In this document: positions 54,697 through 64,000 of the stretch, one piece after another | Layout of the letters: each line of letters starts with the position of its first letter | Numbering within the stretch: position 1 is the first letter of the stretch | Assembly: GCA_039720395.1 (NCBI GenBank) | Contig: CM077833.1 | Span: forward strand, 15,685,133 to 15,749,132 | Source: Liquidambar formosana | Taxonomy: Eukaryota; Streptophyta; Magnoliopsida; Saxifragales; Altingiaceae | DNA: 64,000 nucleotides | Reading direction: 5' to 3' | Position numbers and translations under genes: made by a program | The notes under the pieces: generated by a model | The model's input: the letters and a program-made list of their open reading frames with translations, nothing else | What the model was told of the DNA's origin: nothing | Database searches by the model: none

Positions 54697-54840
54697 GAAT
54701 ACTTGCAATATTTGAGGTCAGTAAAAATGAACCCCACCAAAAAAAAAAAAAAAAAAAAAAAAAAAGAAAGAAAGAAGGGGGGGGCAATATTTGAGGTCGA
54801 TAAAAATGAACCCCACCCGAAAAAAGAAAAAAAAAAAAGG
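54697..54840 (+). repeat. tandem duplication around poly-A
   Basis: GCAATATTTGAGGTC and AAAATGAACCCCACC occur twice (about 54706-54738 and 54784-54818), each followed by an A-rich run, the first about 28 A long. ORFs here are low-complexity artefacts. Confidence 0.8.
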
Positions 54841-55865
54841 ATATTAGAAATAGATTCAAGAGCTCGATCATGAGCCTCACAATAAACGAAATAATCTTGA
54901 GCTGGAGGTATTGGAAGATAGCAACCAAAGACGCGCTCAAAGCCACATATATCTGTCATATTGTCTAATTGTCATCCTCTCCTCTCTCTCTCTTTTTTCT
55001 CAACCGCACTCATGACTACATGAGGTGATAAGCTTAATTCTCACAAAACCTTTTTCCATTGGTCTATGTATCAAAGTAGTTTACTTTTGACTTGGACATA
55101 TGCGTAGAGGTAATTAGGTAAATAGGGAGGCCCAGCCTTGTTTTGGCAGAGAGCAACATGGCCTTCTGCCATATACACGTTCTTCACCAAATTAAGTTAG
55201 GAGTAACAGTATGGAAAACCTAAGCGAATTATATTGCTTCTCCGCACTCCAACTAGTGAATCACTCAATCCTTTCTTTTTTTACAGTCTTGGGGTTGCAA
55301 TATAGGTAATTCTTTAGTCGTTGAATTCACAACACCCGACATACAATACCCACACACACTGAAACAAAAAGGAAAAGAAGAAATGGCCGGTCAAGCCTCC
55401 CTTGATCATTTATCTGACAAAACTGTCGGATTCACAAGATAGATCCAACATGCATACAGTAACAAACTGCACACACAAAATCAAACCAAACCAAAACAAA
55501 ATTAGGCATGGTTAGATTTACAAAATGTTTCGTAGTAACTAATTACATTGTACGTGGGGCACTTCCAGCTTTTGGAGTTAATGTAGTGGATTTGAGCCTT
55601 TGTTACTTTTTTCTTTTTTTTAATAAAAAAATATTATATTGCTATACATATGCATCACATGAATTTCATAAATTTAAAAAATTCCGTGTGCTTACGAGGG
55701 TCCTTTCTTAATTTTATACATAATGCATCCCGCAGGATCCTTTCTTTTTGCTTGGACGGCTAAGGATGGCATCATGGTCCTTTCCTTTTGTTTGGACGGC
55801 TAAAGATGGCATGGTCCTCTATATGCATCTGTGGCGGTGTGTTTTGGTTTAAAAGAAGCTCTTAA
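54841..55865. other. gene-free DNA
   Basis: A duplicated phrase, TTTGGACGGCTAA (about 55752 and 55793 regions), is the only structure noticed. No gene recognised. Confidence 0.45.
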
Positions 55866-56072
55866 TTGATCAAGGGTTGCCTAGCCTATGATTATTCCAG
55901 AAGGGATACTTCCTCCGTTTTTTATTCCTTGTTGGATTGGTCCTCTATTTCCCCTTGGGACTTTACATCACTAGCTTACGAGGCTAGGGATTTGTTGTCT
56001 AATTTTTCTATATGTTTTGTTAAACATGTTCCTAGAGTCCATAAAAGGGCTGCTCATGAGTTAACCTTGTAG
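55866..56072 (+). pseudogene. decayed RNase H-like fragment, probably from a LINE
   Basis: A 68-codon frame contains SLAYEARDLLSNFSICFVKH followed by VPRVHKRAAHELTL, which resembles the C-terminal part of the plant LINE-type RNase H domain (HVPRxxNxxAHxLA). Upstream, EAL-like coding remnants are interrupted by stops. No reverse transcriptase remains nearby. Confidence 0.5.
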
Positions 56073-56079
56073 GTAACAA

Positions 56080-57181
56080 ATTGTAATCATTTTGGTTCCA
56101 TCCCCATCTCTTAGATCCCCTTTTCAATGTTATTTGTGAATTTGATGACTGATGGTAGAACATCCCCTATAGCTTATTTTTGTTTTTTATTTTTTATTTT
56201 TTTTATTTTATAAACATTTGATTATAAAAGATAAATAAAAATTCAGTGTACTTAATTGCATGCTTTGATGGCAATTCTTGATAAGGCCCTTTAACAATTT
56301 TGATCTTAAACCTGTATTTATTTATTTATTTTATTTATTTATTTTTTGTGGTTTTTGGGGGGTTGGTTATCCCCAAACTTGTATCTTTAATGCTCTAAAC
56401 AAAATCTAGAACCGGCAAATGAATACTAAACATCCACGTCCCACCGACGAGGTGCATAAAGACAAAGGCAGTGCTCATTTAGTCATTTGCCCACTTTACA
56501 ACAACTAACGAGAAAGCTAGCTTTTTATTTTCTGAAACTATAAGTAGAGAAAGCAAGTTCCCTTCCGCCTTTCCCGTCACAACAACTGAGAGACAGAGCT
56601 GAATTGCATTATTTCCTGAGAGACCCAGAAAAGGAGGAGCAAGCCTGAAAGGATAACCCAGCCGTAACAAAGGTATGTCCTGCATCTACTTTCTTTGCTT
56701 TTCATCCAAAACTATAAAGGCTTTGTCAGTTTGTCTGTGTGACTCTGTTGAATTGACGATCACGATAACATTAAAAAAAACAAAAGCTCTTCTTTACTGG
56801 TATTCATTTTTATAGGAAATAAAAATATGAATTTATTTATTTTTAATAGAAAAATATCAACTCTTGAATCATCAAATTTTGATGCCTCAAGTTTACAAAT
56901 TGAAGAAAATTGTTTCTATTTGGGTGCTCCGTGCTTTACCATCGAATTTATGGCATTTTCTTGACCTTTTTTCTTTTTTTAATGGGCAATTGGAAAAAAA
57001 GTTATTAATTAAAAGGAAAGGATAAAATACACCCAAGAAGAAAACACCCCAAAGAAAAACAAAACCACTGATAAAATACACCTAAGAAGCTTAAAAGACA
57101 AAAAACACAAAAAACATTTTTGTGCTTTTTTTGTTTTTTGTGTTTTTCATTTGTCTCTGAGAGAGAAAGACATATAGCAGC
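56080..57181. other. no certain gene; possible 5' UTR exon
   Basis: A segment at about 56560-56672 ends CGTAACAAAG|GTATGTCC, a good donor site, and looks like a transcribed leader on the plus strand. No matching coding exon is identified downstream. The rest is AT-rich. Confidence 0.35.
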
Positions 57182-57191
57182 ATAATTTAGG

Positions 57192-57370
57192 GCATTTACC
57201 ACTGAGCGGGTAGATCAGCTATGGGGCTATTTTAGCCTAACTAAGGTCTTCGGTTCGAGGTTTGAAAATGAGAAAACTTTGCCACCCTTATGGTCCTACC
57301 CAACTAGAATCCAGATTAGTCCCAACCCAACGTGGTTGTCAGATAGTGGATGGTTTTTACTATAAAAAGA
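57192..57370 (+). mobile_element. tRNA-derived SINE with 10-bp target duplication
   Basis: A-box-like GTAGATCAGCTATGGGG and B-box-like GGTTCGAGGTTTG lie about 40 bp apart near the 5' end; the body contains CCCAACCCAACGTGG. ATAATTTAGG flanks it at 57182-57191 and 57371-57380. Confidence 0.8.
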
Positions 57371-58087
57371 ATAATTTAGGACGCTTGGCAGAAGACATCT
57401 TATTATAAAACTGATAAGATGCTGCGCAGTATCATCAAGTCCCATGCTGCCTTCTCTGGCAGAATGGCAATGGATGGACCATTTGATCCTATGTTTGTTA
57501 TTTAATTTGATTCATTTAGCAGATGACAGACCACGGTTAGCCTTCATTGAGCACTAATTTTGTTCAAATAATCAAATTCATTGATCATATAAATAAAAAC
57601 TTTGTAGGGGCCACTATATTTTATTATAGAAGAAAAAGCAAGACATTATAAAAGGAAAAGAACAAAAAAAAAATAACAAAAAATTGATGAAGCTCTCGGC
57701 AATCAATACCCCTTTTTTTTATGGGTTGTGGGGGTGTTTTGGTTTAGGGGGCCGTGCCCTAATCACTGCATTCAACTATTCCCGCCATTCGTGGCTTCAT
57801 TATTTAAACATCAATGGCCCACCACATGGTAAGAATTTTTTGCCTTCTTAACTTTCTAAATTGTTTTAATGGACACAAAAACAACTTTAATAATTCACAT
57901 GACATTTTATTTTTTCTTCTTTCTCTGAACACCAAAACAATTTCCAACTAAGGAAATGGTACAGAGACGTGGAAATTAAACGGTTTAGGGGAAACACAAT
58001 AATATATTTGATGATTTTTATTTGTTGTTGCTTTCTTAGGTGGGTCAAGTCAATGGTAATTCAGAAAAAGAAATAGGCAAGCGGCTT

Positions 58088-58572
58088 AGGGTTGTAAGCA
58101 AGCCAAGGTGAGCTTTATAATGTTTGATCTTGGCTCGTATAAAAGTTTAGCTATTTAAGTTTGGTTCAAGCTAGTTATGAGTTGAGAAGAATTGAACCAA
58201 GCCGAGATCTAGTTTGTTTGAACAATTGAACTTACTTAAGCTCGGCTCGATCGTTTTATAAACGATGAAGCTTGAATGAACCCTTATTGAGTTTGTTTGT
58301 GAATTGTTCATGATGGACTTTATTCCTTTGTAGCTTTACCTCTTGAAAACTAGGTGAGGCCTACAAATAATAGGAAACTAACATATAGAAAAGAGCTAAA
58401 ATAATTGAACTATATATATTGATTGGGTCTATTCAAGCTCTGTTCACGAGCCCACTCAAGAGTCTTATTGTAAGCCTTTAACAAACATGTTCATGAATCC
58501 AATTGAGTCAAGCTTTAGTCTGCATGAGCTTGAATTATTTTATAATCGACTCGTTATCGAACTTGTAACCCT
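58088..58572. mobile_element. MITE-like element with AGGGTTNNAAG ends
   Basis: AGGGTTGTAAGCAAGCC at the left mirrors AGGGTTACAAGTTCGATAAC (reverse complement of the right end). The interior has repeated AAGCTCGGCTCG and GAACNNGTT words. No clean target duplication seen; hAT-like is a guess. Confidence 0.5.
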
Positions 58573-59643
58573 GATTACAGCTGTGGTCATATTGAACATT
58601 TCTACTATACCCCTTAGTTGTTGGTTGCAACATTTACTTTTAGTTCATTACGGAATTCTTTCATCAGTAATGTAAAAATCACTACAGGACAAACGTACCA
58701 TGGCAAGGAATGTTGATTTGCCTATATAGAGGTATTAGGAATTACGGGATAGGATTTGGGGACAATTATTTGGTAAAAAAAATTTACTTCATCACCTCGA
58801 ATCAACTTCATTTTTAGTATACATGATCAAACGTATCCCTTTAGGTGGTGTTTTAAGTACAAACTACCAATTTGATATATCACTCTCTCTAGAATAAAAC
58901 ATTTGCTTTACCTGCTAGAATGAATAAATCTTTTTCAAATTGATTTTGTCTTTGGTAGAGGTTAACTAAAGTAAATCTATCTTCAACTTTGACATAATTC
59001 CCAATGTTTGCCTAATTACATTTGATATAAGAACTTAAAATTTGTTGTAGTCTAACAAAATAATATCTATTATAACTCCATAATAAGAGATCTTTTCAAC
59101 AACTTGGGTATTGTCCCTTGATTTAGATTGACAAATAGTTTTTGCACAAATAGAAACATCACTATTTTTTGTGTACTTCTCGACATTTGATGTGTGAAGT
59201 TAATGTTTATTGATAACATAGCTTGAATATGACATTGCATGTTTTCTAGGTCCACGTGCAAGTCACAACAATCTATCCGACACATTATTCTGGACTTTTT
59301 TCTTGCTAACCATTCACAAAAAAGTCTCAATATGTTTCTTATGTGCAAGGGTTTTATTCTTTGTGAGACGTCAGTCAAAAAGTTTAAACTCCTTCACATG
59401 TATTCTAATAAGGTAGTAACATAGTAAAATAAGTGTATGATGTCATGTGATTAAAAATCCTTCTCATCGTGCTTACTCTAAATATGGTTTGATTTTGGTG
59501 TTATTTCTTAACACATCATGATGAGCGCTTTGTTGCACATCAGCAAACATAGTAAGTGAACATTTGTTAGAAATTGGACACCTTTCTAGAAATAAAGTTA
59601 AACTGTCTCTTTTACTCTACTCTCCTCCCCTTCATGATGATGG

Positions 59644-60264
59644 CTAGGTTTGGTTCTAAACCCAGGCGAGCAAGGCAGGCGCCTGGGGCCTCTTATTTTA
59701 GGCTAAAAAAAAGGGCTCCTATTTACCTATTCACTTTACTAGTTATCACAGTCCAAAAATCAGCCCAAAGAGAGGCTTCTCCTTATACAGATTGTTATAA
59801 ACAAAAAAGGTCCCATTCTAGCAAGCCTAATTCCAGCCCAAAAGGTCAAAAACCAAAAAAAATAAAAAAATAAAAAAATTACACAGGAATCAAGGTTTAG
59901 CCGTCTAGATCTCAGATCTGAGACCCATTTACAATCCCTTCCACAGTTCTTAAGTTCCACTCCACTGCTCCACATGTCCACCCTCTGGCCTCTTCTCTCT
60001 TAATCAGTTAATCTCTTTGAGTCTCTCATAGTCTCACTCTCTCTAAATTAATCTCTTCCAGTCTCTCATAGTCTCACTCTCTCTCAATTAATCTCTTCCA
60101 CAATTCTTAGTAATTTTATATGCAAACAAACTTTATGCGATAGTTGGTAGTAGGATTTTTTTTTTGGATATTTAGAACTTTTTTTTTTTTGGGAATATGT
60201 ATAGAAGGAAGAGGGCCCCATTTTAGGAATTCGCTTAGGGCCCCAACTAACTCAGAACCGGCCT
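59644..60264. mobile_element. non-autonomous hAT-like element, 621 bp
   Basis: Left end CTAGGTTTGGTTCTAAACCC with GGCGAGCAAGGCAGGCGCCT, right end (reverse complement) AGGCCGGTTCTGAGTTAG with GGGGCCCTAAGCGAATTCC. This resembles a common plant hAT group (from memory). TGATGATGG flanks both sides (59635-59643, 60265-60273); 8 bp of this fits hAT. A 41-bp internal duplication lies at about 60020-60103. Confidence 0.78.
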
Positions 60265-61781
60265 TGATGATGGTGTTCATCTTTTTTGTCGAACTTCACT
60301 GGCCACCATAAACCCATCACCACTATTCAGTCTTTAGAGTTTTGTATCCAAAATATCCATAGAGAAACAATTGTTATTGATTAAAAAATATAAGTCTTGA
60401 ATCAAATAATTAACAATCAATTTTGGATCAACTTAATGTCTAGTATAGATCACCTATATATGATACAAACCTAATCTAACGATTTTCACAAAATACAAAT
60501 CAATAGATTAAGTTTTTAATTAAGTACACTTGATTTCAACTGATATTAGATGCACATAATAGAATGACTGGTTAAAAGTGTTAGAACACCTTCTCCCACT
60601 CACGCACAATCCACTGTGGCTTGTGGTCTGTGGGAACCGCCATTGTGAGGTCAAGTAGCACGTTGCATGCGTCACATACGATGCATCAACCTTTAAGCCA
60701 TGTGGTATTCAACGTGGGTCTACCCATCTCGTTTCGTTTTGGAAATTCGTGACAACTTTTTGCGTGCTGTCAAGGAAGTGTGATTCTTCTAGACAAAATT
60801 AAATGGGTTCTATCAAAATAAAATAAAAAAAATAATATTTTTGTGACCTTTTTCTCTTCTTTCTCCTGTATGGGATTTAGAAGAGATGAAAGGCCGGTTT
60901 AGACATTTTAAAAATTAGAACAGATTAGATCTAATGTATAATTATTATTTGATTTTTATATAAATCAATTTATATTTGATTTGAGAAAAACTTTGTTTAT
61001 ATCTTTAAAAAAAATAAAAATTAAAAAAAAAAATTGAACTGCTTAATACCAAAAAAAAATAACAATGCGGAATCAAAAGTAACCAAACTTATTTTCAATT
61101 GACCAAATTTTTAGATTTATTAAAGAACTCTTAAGCCATGGTGTGCCACAGCTAAGTACACTCGCCATTGATGGGGCCCAAATAGTGTGAGGTCCATTAT
61201 GGGCATGGACGTGGTAGATAGCAATCGGCAGCAAGGAGGTGGGTGTCTCCCACCGACATGTGCCCCCATCGGATCGCCCTTAGAGCCTTTATACCCAATT
61301 ATTAATAATCATCACTTTTTGTCACAGGTGAACCCGTGGTCCACTGTTGGCTACGTGCACCCTTCCTCGCGAGAGGACCAAAAATTGAGCAGACATAAAG
61401 TGAAGTGTGACTGTGTGAGGTCAATATCGGGAGGGCCAGAGGGTGACCTCACCAATACATGGCTTCTCTTAGCCGAAATTTGAAGGCATCAAGTTGCTAA
61501 AATTATATAGGGCCCTTAAAATGCTTTGCTAGCATGCTATTTAGTCATCATGTTGTTGGAGTCAGTGTTTGATTTTTCATCTCAAGTCTGTGTTGTAAAA
61601 TCAAATAGGGTTAAGATAGAATAATCTCTTTTACACTGTGAAAGAAAAAATAAAATGGAAATCACCATTTATAGCATGGAATCTTTTTTACTGTACAGAA
61701 ATTAGCTTGATTACATGAATTTTACTTCTTTGTCTAAATGACTTATTTTAAATCAATGGAACTGTTATTACAATTAATTTA
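60265..61781. other. no recognised gene
   Basis: AT-rich. The 98-codon frame at 61187-61483 is in a GC-richer patch but shows no domain I recognise. Confidence 0.45.
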
Positions 61782-62137
61782 GAGCTTCTTTGATTGTCTA
61801 ATTCGAAATTAGATAATTCAAAAAAAAAATTAAAATTACATAGTATTTAAGTCACATTTCATCATATTGAATTAACAAATTCAAAAGAATGACGGTTATC
61901 ATTACAAATAAGAGTGGAAATTCAAAATAATAGCATTTCATGAATACCTTAAAATTGAATCTAAAACATCCTCTTTTAAAAATAAAAGATAAAAAAATTT
62001 TGATTGTAAAACATCAACTATAATGATAATTCCAACATGTTAAAATATTATAATTCAAGATAATGGATTTATACCTTCAACCTTATGTAAAATTTATTTG
62101 AATTGTTTAATTTTGAATTAAACAACCAAATAGGCCC
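61782..62137. mobile_element. Tourist-like MITE (356 bp, TTA target duplication)
   Basis: Right end (reverse complement) GGGCCTATTTGGTTGTTTAA and left GAGCTTCTTTGATTGTCTAA, both leading into ATTC. TTA at 61779-61781 and 62138-62140. Typical of PIF/Harbinger-derived MITEs. Confidence 0.7.
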
Positions 62138-62214
62138 TTACTTTTCACTCCATTGTGCTTGTGTATATGGTGTTCCAATACAATAAGGGTATTCAATGTT
62201 TTGCAACTGCAAAG

Positions 62215-62400
62215 AGTAGTTTGATTGATAAGGTCTTCTCAAAAAGCAAAAGTCTTGAGTTTGACTCTGACCAAACCCTTAAGGAAGTTACTCACGTAAT
62301 ATTTTATAATTTTAACAAGTTTTAAACTTACCTAATCCACATGGTGCTATAATGTTTTATACCAGTTTCGAGTTTATCCAAAAAAATTTATCATTAAAAA
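62215..62400 (+). mobile_element. possible SINE
   Basis: TAGTTTGATTGATAAGG (A-box-like) and GAGTTTGACTCTG (B-box-like) are about 40 bp apart, followed by a T/A-rich body and an A-rich end. No target duplication found. Confidence 0.35.
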
Positions 62401-62486
62401 AATAATAATTAAAAAAAAAAGAAAAAAGAAAGAAAAAGGAAGAGGTTTCCAATGCTATCAATTGGACAATTGGTTCTAGGGCTTTC

Positions 62487-62816
62487 CTAGCTAGGAGTTT
62501 GCTTTTTTTTTTTTTTGTTTTGTTTTCTTACTAAGTAGAAGGGTAGAGAAAGACGACTAACTATAACAAAGATGTTACCATCAAGAACCTCTATCCATTG
62601 AGTAACTAGCGTGGCACAGCTTTCGGCAATTGTACTTCTAACGAAGATGTCTCCAATTTTGGAAACTTTATCTGATCGGTCCAAGATCATCTTCCTTTGT
62701 TTGCCCATTTTTGGAACACTGTCGAACCACCAAGTGTCCTTATTCGGGCTATTCTGGCAATGGGTCCCATTACTCTTTCCCACGTTACAACCTGACCCCT
62801 GACCACTGACCAGCAA
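62487..62816 (-). CDS. unrecognised ORF, 109 codons
   Basis: Open from 62816 to 62487. Contains NSPNKDTWWFDSVPKMGKQR and mostly non-repetitive sequence until a Lys-rich end caused by a T-run on the opposite strand. It could be an exon or a gene fragment. No domain recognised, no promoter or splice evidence. Confidence 0.2.
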   Translation of the reverse strand: MLVSGQGSGCNVGKSNGTHCQNSPNKDTWWFDSVPKMGKQRKMILDRSDKVSKIGDIFVRSTIAESCATLVTQWIEVLDGNIFVIVSRLSLPFYLVRKQNKKKKKQTPS

Positions 62817-63764
62817 CTCACAGTCCAGTCACTACCCAATACCATGAATATTTTTAAGTCCTCATTCAGTAGGTAAGAATTGATATCTTTTTTTTTTTCT
62901 TTTTTTTGTTTTTTTGTGTCAAATTTGATTGCCATGTATTGATTAGGCCTAACATATTTCTGACTAAATTTATTTATATAACGTGCCATTGATGGTAATA
63001 AATATGATAATTTAGTATGTGTTTTGAATTTCATATTTATAATGATTATCAATTCAACATGCCGACAGTCAAATAATCAACAAACATCGTTAGTGGGATA
63101 AGGTGAGATGAGACATAAAATCAATACACTTACTCTCACATGATGTAATTAGTAAAGATCTTTGATTTATGTTCTCCGTATGTAGAAAATGAAAAAAAAT
63201 TTCTTTTTTTTTAACTTTACTTGATTGGATAAAGAAACTTTTAAAAGACACTGTTTTCTCTAAAGAATTTGGCATGATACATTTGACCCATACGTGATAT
63301 CATAAAAACTGGATACACATTTTTCCCCACCTTTAGCATCTCTCTCCTTTAAGGTATCACTACGGACATGACCAACAATATATTTTACAAGTACATGGAA
63401 AAAAAAAACACACTGTACGTGGCTTCTCTGTGAAAAAACAAAATAATAATAATAATTAAAAAGAAAAAAAAAATGGAAAATTAAAAAGGTACATAAAGAT
63501 GGGTTTGGCCTCGTAGGAGCTGGATTCCAGTTGACTGGACTATAAAATCTCTGTTCTCTCTTGGTGAGATGAGTAAAAAAGTCTTGAATTAGAGGTGGAA
63601 ACTGATATAGAAAATTAAGTCCGCAGAGTCCAAACACCCCACCACTACCGTTAATTTGCGAGTGCAGGTGGTTAATCTACGCAACACAGCCCCCTTTTTT
63701 CAATCTTCAACTACTACTTTTTTTTCTTCAAACCTCACTTCTTCATTGTTTCTCTCCTCCAGAG

Positions 63765-63794
63765 ATGACGCAACGCTCAAGGCATCTACCGCAG
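63765..63794 (+). CDS. possible first coding exon of a gene running off the right edge
   Basis: After a T/C-rich leader (63690-63764) an ATG opens MTQRSRHLPQ and is followed by CAG|GTACTCTC, a standard donor, then (CT)n and (TG)n tracts at 63800-63860 as often seen in first introns. The rest of the gene would lie beyond 64000. Confidence 0.35.
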
Positions 63795-64000
63795 GTACTC
63801 TCTAACTCTCTCTCTCTCTCTCTCAGTCTCTCTCTTTGTGTGTGTGTGTGTGTGTGTGCATGCTTATATTTCTTACTTTTTTTGTCCTCTTTGACCCTCT
63901 GTTTTGTTGCTGAGAAAACCCCCATTAAGAGAAAATTTTAATTTTACTACTAAATTCAGCAAACTACTGTACACGATTTAATTGGGTTTGTTATTATAAA

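Noticed and set aside
61187..61483. 98-codon plus-strand ORF
   Set aside because: Slightly GC-richer and non-repetitive, but no recognisable domain, promoter or splice sites; not enough to call a gene.
1..64000. CRISPR arrays, bacterial operons, rRNA genes, standard tRNA genes
   Set aside because: None seen; A/B-box words belong to SINEs and lack a foldable tRNA cloverleaf, and the sequence is clearly plant nuclear DNA.

Overview
This is a 64 kb piece of a plant nuclear genome, most likely a woody eudicot. It is AT-rich, has intron-split genes, and carries a plastid-targeted S1-domain protein, a FAE1-type 3-ketoacyl-CoA synthase and a plant-mobile-domain (PMD) gene. It is dense in LTR elements, MITEs and tRNA-derived SINEs. 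Species cannot be fixed from the sequence alone. No rRNA genes, intact tRNA genes, CRISPR arrays or bacterial operons were seen.

Layout. (1) 1-14986: a long, young-looking Ty3/gypsy element of the Tat/Ogre type on the minus strand. It has an LTR at 13583-14986, a PBS at 13562-13581, an intact 2119-residue gag-pol and an antisense, intron-containing PMD gene between pol and the 3' end. A sister LTR of the same family, in the opposite orientation, joins its 3' UTR repeats at 1277/1278. The unusual part is the 3 kb leader (about 10.8-13.1 kb). It holds a convergent two-gene cassette: an antisense 202-residue coiled-coil ORF and a sense 53-residue two-helix membrane ORF, each behind a promoter-like block rich in TGGGCY motifs. 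(2) 15613-24515: an eight-exon minus-strand gene for a plastid S1-domain protein (PDE338-like, 527 aa), with a 1.7 kb non-autonomous LTR element in its large intron. (3) 25.9-31.3 kb: a plus-strand gene fusing a MULE-type N-terminal domain to a PMD. (4) 35284-36702: an intact single-exon 3-ketoacyl-CoA synthase on the minus strand. (5) 37-54 kb: gene-poor DNA built from tandem duplications (units of about 1.7 kb and 4 kb) and many MITEs. The paired 4 kb units act as natural empty-site controls and reveal a 329 bp TRIM and two MITEs with clear target duplications. (6) 54-64 kb: SINEs, hAT-like and Tourist-like elements, a decayed RNase H fragment, and at the right edge what may be the first exon of another gene.

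How the parts relate. The two host-type enzymes (plastid RNA-binding protein and very-long-chain fatty acid elongation condensing enzyme) are ordinary, unrelated neighbours. The features most worth following are the accessory genes of the Tat element, the self-nested inverted LTR pair, and the occurrence of two different PMD lineages, one retrotransposon-borne and one fused to a MULE domain, within 30 kb.
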